Below, piece after piece: positions 57,851 to 64,000 of a DNA stretch of 64,000 nucleotides. Origin of the DNA: DTYU01 sp040756575 (GTDB taxonomy: Bacteria; Bacillota; Desulfotomaculia; Desulfotomaculales; Ammonificaceae). Below the pieces are notes generated by a model, which saw only the letters and a program-made list of their open reading frames with translations, was not told where the DNA came from and did not search any database. The position numbers and the translations under genes are program-made. The stretch lies in contig JBFLYP010000006.1 in the NCBI GenBank assembly GCA_040756575.1, forward strand, positions 57,811 to 121,810, read 5' to 3'. Positions within the stretch are counted from its first letter, which is position 1; the number at the start of each line of letters is the position of its first letter.

Positions 57851-57937
57851 GGGAGATAAGGGCACTCAGCCCTGCAACCAGCTTGAATATACCATGCCTG
57901 CCGGCGGCTGTCAAGCCCCTCCGCAAAAATTTTTTCC

Positions 57938-58354
57938 TCACCTTTTCCGTAGACATTCCCGCAGGGGTTTTTCCCTGAGCTCGGCCACGAAGCAGACGAA
58001 CTCCCCCACCTCCGCCCGTTCTCCCCTGGCCACCACCCGGTACGTCTGTCCCCTGGGAAAACGGGCCATCCCGGCCTCGTACCTGCCGCCGGCCTCCTCC
58101 AGCCTGGCCGCGAACCAGGCCAGAGTTTCCTGGGTGTCGAGGTTAAACCCCGTTCCGTCCGTCGCCCAGTACTCCGTACCGTTCAACCGCACCGGGGCCG
58201 CGTAGCCACCGCCTCGCAGGTGCCGCAGGGCCTTCGCCAGCTGGCCGGGCGTGCACCCCAGGGCCACAGCCAGCGCCGGGAAGGGCGCGGGGCCAACGCG
58301 CCGCAGGAAGTCGAGGGCGCGGGCGGCCCTGGGGGAGGTGATAAAACCCAGCAT
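57938..58354 (-). CDS. Winged-helix-like DNA-binding protein of element 2
   Basis: A 138-residue protein with an N-terminal winged helix (SPRAARALDFLRRVGPAPFP, ALAVALGCTPGQLAKALRHL, RGGGYAAPV) and a C-terminal small beta domain (EYWATDGTGF, YRVVARGERAEVGEFVCFVA). The ATG at 58354 follows GGAGGTGG. It may be the transcriptional regulator of the element's transfer genes or of the structured region downstream. Family not recognised. Confidence 0.65.
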   Translation of the reverse strand: MLGFITSPRAARALDFLRRVGPAPFPALAVALGCTPGQLAKALRHLRGGGYAAPVRLNGTEYWATDGTGFNLDTQETLAWFAARLEEAGGRYEAGMARFPRGQTYRVVARGERAEVGEFVCFVAELREKPLRECLRKR

Positions 58355-58389
58355 ACCCAAACCACCTCCGGAAAGAAGAAGGCCCGGGC

Positions 58390-59205
58390 TCAGGCCAGCC
58401 TGCCCCTGAGCCGGAGGCGCAGCCTTCTTTTTTCGCGGTCGAAACTCGCCACCACGCACGTAACGCGGTCGCCGCGCCGCACCTCGCCCTCGATTGGCGG
58501 CGGCGCTATGCCCAGGATACCGGGGGCCATATCCGGCTCGACAAAGACGCGCTCCCCGTCCGTCCTGGCGACCGTGCCGCTTACGAACTGGCCGCGCCGG
58601 AAGTCCGCGGTCTCCCAAGGATCGGGTAGGGCCTTCCTGATGCTGGCATCCACCAGACCGGTCTGCGGGTCTACGCGGGTGATCTTGACCTTCACCCTTT
58701 GCCCGGGCGCATACTGCGCGCCCAACGGGCGGGATAGCCACACCCTGGCCTGGGCGTAGGGGATCTCGGCCAGGACGCCGCCGCCGACGTCCACCAGCAG
58801 GCGGGGCGACGCCCCGTCCTCGCGGGGCAGCACCGCCCGCACCACGGCGTCCAGCACCGTATCCGGGTTTGCCGCGAGTTCGGGCAAGAGCTTAGCCGCC
58901 GCGTCGGCTACGGCCTCCTGCCGCGAGCAGGCCACGATGCCGTTCGCCCGGTCAATACCCTTGACCTTCACACGCACCGTCTGACCCACAAAGCGCCTAA
59001 CCAGCTCCCGCGACGGTAAGCCCGTCTCGCTTGCGGGGACGTACCCTTTCACGCCGTCGAGACCGGGGAAAATAAGAATCCACGTTGGAATGTTGTCCGG
59101 ATAGTCTACTGCCGCCACCTGGGCCTCCAGGACCAGGTGGCGTTCCCTGGCTTGAAAAAGAAACTCCATCGGGTCGATACCGGGAATGTAACCTTCAGGT
59201 CGCAT
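58390..59205 (-). CDS. S1 RNA-binding domain protein of element 2
   Basis: A 271-residue protein with three S1-like OB domains: about 25-95 (ERHLVLEAQVAAVDYPD, YVPASE, VGQTVRVKVKGIDRANGIVA), 110-190 (EIPYAQARVWLSRPL, GQRVKVKITRVDPQTGLVDA) and 200-271 (FRRGQFVSGTVARTDGERVF, GDRVTCVVASFDREKRRLRL). It resembles ribosomal protein S1 or the RpsA-like family but is shorter. S1 domains bind single-stranded RNA. On a conjugative element such a protein is unusual; it could assist translation of the GC-rich, hairpin-rich messages around it (inference). Confidence 0.85.
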   Translation of the reverse strand: MRPEGYIPGIDPMEFLFQARERHLVLEAQVAAVDYPDNIPTWILIFPGLDGVKGYVPASETGLPSRELVRRFVGQTVRVKVKGIDRANGIVACSRQEAVADAAAKLLPELAANPDTVLDAVVRAVLPREDGASPRLLVDVGGGVLAEIPYAQARVWLSRPLGAQYAPGQRVKVKITRVDPQTGLVDASIRKALPDPWETADFRRGQFVSGTVARTDGERVFVEPDMAPGILGIAPPPIEGEVRRGDRVTCVVASFDREKRRLRLRLRGRLA

Positions 59206-59290
59206 TATTGTTCGTTCCCTCCGTACGTTTTTGCCTGTGTGGCTTCAGAAACGCAGGCACTTCTGTGATAATCGCGGGACACACGGAACG

Positions 59291-59791
59291 TCAGAAGACT
59301 CCTCCCAGCTTCAGCGCCAGAACCAGAAGCAGAACGGACAGCGGCCCCTCCACGAGCGCCGTCCCCGTGGCGACAGGCCCGCTGACGTGATTCAGCCGCG
59401 CAAGTTTTCCCGGCAGGACGAGCGGCGCGAACGGCGATACGCCGCTCGGCGTCAGGCCGTCGAGCGCCAGATGGGACAACGCGCCCAGCAGGGCGTAGGC
59501 CGCCAGGTGGGCTTGATCCCAACCCCGGAAGCCCACGGCCAGAAAACCGGTTAGAAACGCCACTCCCAAGCAAAACCAGACCGTATGCGTTATCCCGCGG
59601 TGGCCAGCCAGGGCGGATAGTACATACGGAAGCAAGGGCACCCGCCTTCCGGCCAGGCTGCCCGGGTGGTCGATGTCCGGCAGCAGCGCCGCCAGCGCGC
59701 CCACGGCCAGGCCCGCTATGGGGTCGCCGCCCAGGACGCCGGCAGCCGCGCCCAGGAACGCACCGCCCGCGGCGTGCGTGAAGCCCATCAC
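59291..59791 (-). CDS. YdjM/DUF457 family metal-dependent membrane hydrolase
   Basis: A 166-residue membrane protein of the LexA-regulated YdjM/YvsG family: THAAGGAFLGAAAG with the first His, ALLPDIDHPGS with D and H, GHRGITHTVWF with two His, and ALLGALSHLALDGLTPSGV. These conserved polar residues line a putative metal site. Four or five membrane helices are expected. Substrate is unknown. The start (GTG 59791 or ATG 59788) overlaps the preceding small gene. Confidence 0.88.
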   Translation of the reverse strand: MMGFTHAAGGAFLGAAAGVLGGDPIAGLAVGALAALLPDIDHPGSLAGRRVPLLPYVLSALAGHRGITHTVWFCLGVAFLTGFLAVGFRGWDQAHLAAYALLGALSHLALDGLTPSGVSPFAPLVLPGKLARLNHVSGPVATGTALVEGPLSVLLLVLALKLGGVF

Positions 59792-59919
59792 GTCATCGCC
59801 ACCCCCTTGTTCAACTTCAGAAGCCTCGCCCCCGTGGCCAGGTGGTGCCGCCCGATGCAGAAGATTGCTCCGGCAGGGGAACGGACTGCGACAAAACGCT
59901 CCGCAACCTGCACCACCAC
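59788..59919 (-). CDS. Small protein upstream of the YdjM-like gene
   Basis: A 43-residue frame starting in GTGGTGGTG (59919): VQVAERFVAVRSPAGAIFCI, then GRHHLATGARLLKLNKGVAM. Its stop (TGA) overlaps the start of the YdjM-like gene, so it is probably translated and coupled. No family recognised. Confidence 0.45.
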   Translation of the reverse strand: MVVQVAERFVAVRSPAGAIFCIGRHHLATGARLLKLNKGVAMT

Positions 59920-59923
59920 CCCG

Positions 59924-60028
59924 CTACTCCCACCCGTCGTAGCGGTTTACATTCCTCTGGCCCCACGAAACGGCCACGGTATCGCCCGGGCCGATCCCCA
60001 CAAAGAATTCGTCCGTGATTTGGTACAT
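59924..60028 (-). CDS. Very small protein downstream of the coupling-protein gene
   Basis: A 34-residue frame, ATG 60028 to TAG 59924, encoding MYQITDEFFVGIGPGDTVAV and SWGQRNVNRYDGWE. AAGGAGG lies 10 bp before the ATG, a strong site, which supports translation. Five bases later the next small frame begins. Function unknown; it resembles a short SH3-like strand pair. Confidence 0.5.
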   Translation of the reverse strand: MYQITDEFFVGIGPGDTVAVSWGQRNVNRYDGWE

Positions 60029-60063
60029 GCGCTTCACCCTCCTTTCTTCGCGTCACCAAAAGC

Positions 60064-60091
60064 GAGACCCCGGATAAAGAACCGGGGTCTC
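60064..60091 (-). terminator. Terminator of the VirD4-like gene
   Basis: GAGACCCCGG and CCGGGGTCTC, a 10-bp stem beginning at the stop codon of the coupling-protein gene and followed by GCTTTTGG on the minus strand. Confidence 0.75.
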
Positions 60092-62126
60092 AGATGCCGA
60101 GCTCGTCTGCCACGGTCTGGTCTACGTCACCCGGCTCCGGCCCGCCGCGCTTCCGGCGGCGTTTTCTCTGCTCCTGCGCCGGGCCGTCCTCCACCTCCGG
60201 CGGCTCCGGCAGGGGCAGGTCCTCGGGCACCGGGGGCGCGAAGTCGGCCACGGTCTTCTCATCCTGGGGGATCTCCCCGAACTCCCGCATGTCGGAAAAG
60301 GCGTATGTCCTGAGCGGTATCGGGCGGCAGGTTGGGATCAGGGCCACCGCTGTGTAGAAGGGCAGCTCCCGGAACTGCCACGGGTACAGGAGCGGCGTTT
60401 TTTTAAGCGATTCCGTCTTCTTCGGAACCTCCAGCCTGCCCCAGGGCGCGGTCACGTCTCTCCGTTCCGAAATGTGCCAGGTTTCCGCCTCGCCGAGCAT
60501 GCTGGCAAAGTGCTGCGCGGTCTTCGCGTCGTTCACCCGCAAACTCACCTGCACGTCGGCGTTCGCCAGCACGGTCTGCGTGGCCGCCGCCCCGTACAGG
60601 TCGGTGAACTGCGAGAGCGCCTGCAGGATGCACACGTAGTTGACGCCGAAGCCGCGGTCGAAGCTGATGCGCTGCTCGAAGTCCGGCACCCTCCCGATGT
60701 TGGCGAACTCGTCCATAATAAACCGGACGGGGACCGGCAGCCGGCCGAAGTTCTTTTCCGCCAGGTCCACAAGGCGCTTGAACAGCATGAAGTAGAAGCA
60801 AGCCAGCACCGGGCGCAGGTCGCCCATCGTGGGCAAGATCACGAACAGGGCCGTCTTTTCCTTCCCGATGCTTTCCAGGTCGAAGTCGTGCCCGGCCAGC
60901 ACCCGGGCCAGGGGGCCTTCCGTGATCTCGGCCACCTTGTTCTGCACGCCGGTCATGAAATTGCTGAACAAAGGCTTTGCCGCCTGCCACTTCTCGTAGT
61001 AGTAAAACGGCAATTTACCACCCCGGTAGGCCTCCTCGAAGGCCGCGTCAATCGCCTCCTGGGGCCAGGCCAGGATGGACAGTACCGCGCGCAGGTGTTG
61101 ATATTGCGGCTCCATCCCGTAGCGCACAAGACCGATGAGCGCGGTGAACAGATTCAACTCGCCCCCGGCGAAGAAGGGGTTGTCCTTCCCCTTGCTGTAG
61201 ATCATCGCCTCCGTGACCCGCCGGAACTCGGCCTCGTCTTTCGCCTCGAGAACCGGGTTCCAGCGGTGGCTGCCCTGCGACGGGTTTTTCAGGTTCAGGA
61301 TAAGCACCCGGTAACCCCGGCTTTTAAGCCACCCGGCCACACCTGGGGTGTACACCCTCTTGCCGTCCTTGACGTTGTACTTGCCGGCCACCAGCTCCCC
61401 TTTCGGGTCGGTACCCACAATAGACCAGCCCTCCAGCGCCGTCGAGATGATGTTCGGCAGGACGAAGCCGAAGGTCTTGCCGGAGCCGGACGCGCCGAAG
61501 ACGAAGGTGTGCGCGGCCATACCCTGCGCACCCGGCTTCACCCGCAGTACCGGCGCGTGGCGGTCTGGGGGCGCGTCCAGGGCCTGCAGCCTGCCCAGGA
61601 CTATGCCGCCGTCGCCCGGCTTCGGCGGCCCGACGGCGCACACCTGGGAGGCGTTGGCGAGATCCGCCCATCCGCCCCGTTCTACCCTCTCACCCTGCAC
61701 CACGCCGGGGCCATGCCTCGCCCTGGGGCGCAGGAAGGCCGCCAGGGCCAGGCCGACCGCGCCGCCCACGAGGGCGGTGACCCGACCGCTTTTGTCCGCC
61801 GGGCTTTGCGCAGGCTCCGCCCCGATCCAGGCGCGGTAGGACGGCGCCGGCGGGGGCGGCAGGTCTTTAAGGGCCAGGGCCGCCTTCTGCGCGGAGCAAA
61901 CCATCCCCGCCGCGCACCAGGCCAGCAGGAGTCCCGCGGCCAGGGGCAGGAGCGCGGCCCCCGCGCGCTGCGCCACGCCCCCGTGGCGGCACAGGAACCA
62001 ACCTCCGCAGGCCATCAGGGCCAGGAGAAACAGGATTTTGGCCTGCCAGGCCAGCAATCCGGCCGCAGTCAGGGTGAACGCGGCGGCCAGGATATGCATA
62101 CCGGCAATACGCCGCGCGAAGCGCAT
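60090..62126 (-). CDS. VirD4/TraG-type conjugative coupling ATPase of element 2
   Basis: A 678-residue type IV coupling protein. Membrane segments lie at about 10-30, 30-50 and 55-75 (LAAAFTLTAAGLLAWQAKIL and following). The ATPase domain has Walker A FGASGSGKTFGFVLPNII near residue 210, DPKGEL in the next strand, Walker B FIMDEFANIGRVPDFEQRIS near 470 and VCILQALSQF as in TraG/VirD4. The tail is Pro/Arg rich. Coupling proteins link the relaxase-DNA complex to the transfer channel. The ATG at 62126 follows GGAGGTG; the frame upstream to 62528 overlaps the next gene. Unlike element 1's copy it is intact. Confidence 0.93.
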   Translation of the reverse strand: MRFARRIAGMHILAAAFTLTAAGLLAWQAKILFLLALMACGGWFLCRHGGVAQRAGAALLPLAAGLLLAWCAAGMVCSAQKAALALKDLPPPPAPSYRAWIGAEPAQSPADKSGRVTALVGGAVGLALAAFLRPRARHGPGVVQGERVERGGWADLANASQVCAVGPPKPGDGGIVLGRLQALDAPPDRHAPVLRVKPGAQGMAAHTFVFGASGSGKTFGFVLPNIISTALEGWSIVGTDPKGELVAGKYNVKDGKRVYTPGVAGWLKSRGYRVLILNLKNPSQGSHRWNPVLEAKDEAEFRRVTEAMIYSKGKDNPFFAGGELNLFTALIGLVRYGMEPQYQHLRAVLSILAWPQEAIDAAFEEAYRGGKLPFYYYEKWQAAKPLFSNFMTGVQNKVAEITEGPLARVLAGHDFDLESIGKEKTALFVILPTMGDLRPVLACFYFMLFKRLVDLAEKNFGRLPVPVRFIMDEFANIGRVPDFEQRISFDRGFGVNYVCILQALSQFTDLYGAAATQTVLANADVQVSLRVNDAKTAQHFASMLGEAETWHISERRDVTAPWGRLEVPKKTESLKKTPLLYPWQFRELPFYTAVALIPTCRPIPLRTYAFSDMREFGEIPQDEKTVADFAPPVPEDLPLPEPPEVEDGPAQEQRKRRRKRGGPEPGDVDQTVADELGI

Positions 62127-62137
62127 GTGTACACCTC

Positions 62138-63865
62138 CTACGCCAGCTTCCGCAAAATCGGCTCGGGGTCGATCCACTCGCTCGCCCCCACCGGCCTTAT
62201 CCCGAAGTGCAGGTGGGGGCCGGTCGACAGGCCCGTGCTGCCGACGCCCCCGAGCAGCGCGCCGGGCCGCACGGTCTCGCCCTCGCTCACGTCTATCCGG
62301 GACAGGTGGGCGTACAGGTACTCGTACTGCGCGTCCCGCACCAGCACCGCGTTGCCGTAATCCCCCATCGCGCCCGCGTAGGCCACCACGCCGCCCGACA
62401 CGCTCACCACGTCCGCGCCCGTGGGCGCGGCGATGTCTATCCCGTCGTGGAACCTCCTGTACCCGAGGATTGGGTGTATGCGCCAGCCGAAATGCGACGT
62501 GATCTCGTAGTAGCCCGGCACCGGCCACACGGCGGGGCGGCTTCTGTAAGCTTCGGCCAGGCGCAGAATGTCGTCTATGTAGTCCCGCGCCGCCTCCACG
62601 TCCGTCCCGTAGCCGCCGTAGCGCGCCAGGGCGCGCTCAAGGTTTTCCGGCGGGTCGGAAAGGTCCACGTTTTCCCAGTCTATACGGCTCAGGTAGTCGG
62701 CCAGCACCCGCGCCCCCACGATGATCTGCGCCCTGGGGTTCCACTTGTCCGCTTCCGGGTCGAAGCCGTACCGCCGCGCCCACTCCGGCCAGTAGTCGGG
62801 GCTTAACTGCGTCAGGCCGAAGCAGCCGGTCTTGTCGTTTACCGCACTCGGGTTCCAGGAGCTTTCCTTCTCGATGACGGCGGCCAGGAACCACACCGGT
62901 ATCCCGGTAAGCTTTTCCGCCTCCTCCAGGTAGCCCCGGAACTCGGCGGGTATGGACGCGCCGGACACGAGCGCCCAGAGCGTGGTTTTGTCCATCAGCC
63001 ACGCCAGGTTTTCCGCCTGCGCGGAGAAGGCCGCGCCCGCCTCGAACACGGCCTTGGCCACGAGCTTGGCCTGGTTGTCGTTGGGGATGTCGAAAGTTTT
63101 GACCAGGTAGGGGCGCAGGTAGTTGTCCAGGCCGTCGGCCAGCTTCTCCTGCCCGGCGGGCTCCTCGTAGGTCACGGAGCCGCCGTCGGGGTAGGTCTTC
63201 GTCACCCACCGGTACTTGAACAGGTAATGCCCGCGGATGGTGTACGCCTCCACAAGCAGGTACACGGTTTCGGACTCGCAGCCGTCTTTCCCGCAGTACG
63301 TGACGGTCGACTCCTTGTAGTAAAACCAGGGGCGCAGTTCCTTAGCCGCGTCCCTCAGGCGGTCACGCACCCAGCTTTCGTCGCGCATCCTGTCGTCGCA
63401 GGAACTCTGCGCCGCCGCGTAGAGCACCGGGGCGTAGATGTCACCCCACTGGTTCGCCAGCTTCTGGTCCTGGCCGAACCTGTCCACCAGGCGGCCGAAA
63501 TTCTCCTTCCCTTTGCCCGGGTACCAGCGGCCCTCGCCGTCTACCAGCCACGTTTCTCTGACGTTCCACTCGGCCGCCGTCCCTTCGGCATACTGCCGCA
63601 CCTCCGCGTCCTTCGGATCGGGGTTAACACCCAGGAGCGTCGCCCCGCCCGGCATCGCGCTGTAGAACGCGGCGATGACCATGGCCACCAGCAGGATCAC
63701 CAGGCCGATCAGGGCCGCCGGGACGCCTATAAGCGCTACCAGATACCCCACGGCAGCCGTGAACGCCTTCGCCGCCAGGAGCGCGGTTTTCTTCGCCGCC
63801 GCCTTCAGCGCCTTCTTGAGCAGGTGCTTCCCGTATGCTTTGGCCGCCTCCTTCGCCCGTTCCAA
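62138..63865 (-). CDS. Conjugal cell-wall hydrolase: lytic transglycosylase plus M23 peptidase
   Basis: A 575-residue membrane-anchored enzyme. A basic N-terminus and a membrane segment (about 38-70, VGYLVALIGVPAALIGLVIL) lead to a region of about 200 unassigned residues with four Cys. Then a lysozyme-like transglycosylase domain (about 310-420; FLAAVIEKESSWNPSAVND with the catalytic Glu, GLTQLSP) and a C-terminal M23 peptidase (about 445-565; HFGWRIHPILGYRRFHDGID, HLHFGIRP) follow. It opens peptidoglycan for the transfer channel, like VirB1/CwlT/TcpG. It is 11 bp upstream of the coupling-protein gene. Confidence 0.92.
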   Translation of the reverse strand: MERAKEAAKAYGKHLLKKALKAAAKKTALLAAKAFTAAVGYLVALIGVPAALIGLVILLVAMVIAAFYSAMPGGATLLGVNPDPKDAEVRQYAEGTAAEWNVRETWLVDGEGRWYPGKGKENFGRLVDRFGQDQKLANQWGDIYAPVLYAAAQSSCDDRMRDESWVRDRLRDAAKELRPWFYYKESTVTYCGKDGCESETVYLLVEAYTIRGHYLFKYRWVTKTYPDGGSVTYEEPAGQEKLADGLDNYLRPYLVKTFDIPNDNQAKLVAKAVFEAGAAFSAQAENLAWLMDKTTLWALVSGASIPAEFRGYLEEAEKLTGIPVWFLAAVIEKESSWNPSAVNDKTGCFGLTQLSPDYWPEWARRYGFDPEADKWNPRAQIIVGARVLADYLSRIDWENVDLSDPPENLERALARYGGYGTDVEAARDYIDDILRLAEAYRSRPAVWPVPGYYEITSHFGWRIHPILGYRRFHDGIDIAAPTGADVVSVSGGVVAYAGAMGDYGNAVLVRDAQYEYLYAHLSRIDVSEGETVRPGALLGGVGSTGLSTGPHLHFGIRPVGASEWIDPEPILRKLA

Positions 63866-64000
63866 GGTGCCACCTCCTATCTCAATATTTTGGGTTAGAC
63901 CTCCGGTTTTCTCAGGATCTCAGCCAATTTCAAATCTTGGGTGGTCACCCACTTACCGCTCCCTGCTCACCCTATCACGTCTCCCAGGGTCTTGCCCTCA
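63866..64000. other. Right-edge sequence, no gene seen
   Basis: The last 135 bp contain the GGAGGTGG ribosome site for the gene at 63865 and no recognisable complete feature. The element evidently continues beyond the window. Confidence 0.4.

Noticed and set aside
57519..57860. CRISPR array
   Set aside because: The repeated units are themselves hairpins without unique spacers of constant length, only two or three units are present, and no cas genes lie nearby.
60474..62360. 628-residue plus-strand open frame
   Set aside because: Antisense to the VirD4-like and hydrolase genes, with His/Arg/Gly-rich composition and no domain.

Overview
The window looks like a chromosomal segment of a moderately GC-rich, spore-forming Firmicute, probably of the Desulfotomaculia/Peptococcaceae or Moorella type. 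This rests on an sspH-type spore protein gene, SLH-domain and copper-amine-oxidase-N surface proteins, a PHP-type DnaE, AGGAGG ribosome binding sites with frequent GTG/TTG starts, and large integrative elements. The taxonomic placement is inference; no rRNA or complete tRNA gene is present.

Region 1 (about 0-15.2 kb) is chromosomal. It holds an HtrA protease and a damage-inducible-looking mutagenesis cassette: a LexA/S24-like regulator divergent from an operon of an isolated Y-family polymerase little-finger domain, a DUF6504-like protein and DnaE. Three secreted proteins follow (a repeat protein with a Big_5 domain, a DUF916-like protein with three SLH domains, and a small beta-rich protein), then a SAM hydrolase, sspH, a decayed group II intron, pstS and several pseudogene scraps (DUF72, a PhoB-like receiver, HicB).

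Region 2 (15.2-50.6 kb) begins at a fragment of a tRNA-Arg 3' end next to a tyrosine integrase and excisionase. It appears to be an integrative element with a TraD-type coupling protein, a replication-relaxation protein, a SpoIVB-like protease, HicBA and several small proteins. Its coupling gene is split into two halves that fit each other almost residue for residue. Between them sits about 22 kb (18.75-40.88 kb) carrying a BTAD/SARP-like regulator, zinc-ribbon membrane proteins, three related lipoproteins, two giant CARDB/Big_5 surface proteins, an RCC1-repeat protein, and at the right edge a uvrB 5' fragment fused to an IS110 fragment.

Four promoters in that segment carry the same 9-bp direct repeat at an 11-bp interval with a -10-like hexamer 9 bp downstream. 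This is the architecture expected for a SARP-type activator, so the segment looks like a self-contained regulator-plus-surface-lipoprotein regulon.

Region 3 (50.55-64 kb) begins at a second copy of the tRNA-Arg fragment, again followed by an integrase and excisionase of the same families. It continues as a second conjugative element: an extra Xer-like recombinase, BrnTA, an ArdC-like antirestriction protein, RadC, an S1-domain protein, a YdjM-like membrane protein, a VirD4/TraG coupling ATPase and a transglycosylase/M23 cell-wall hydrolase. All are on the minus strand, with hairpins in most gaps. The non-coding gaps of both elements hold nested palindromes and tandem hairpin units that I could not assign to any known family.
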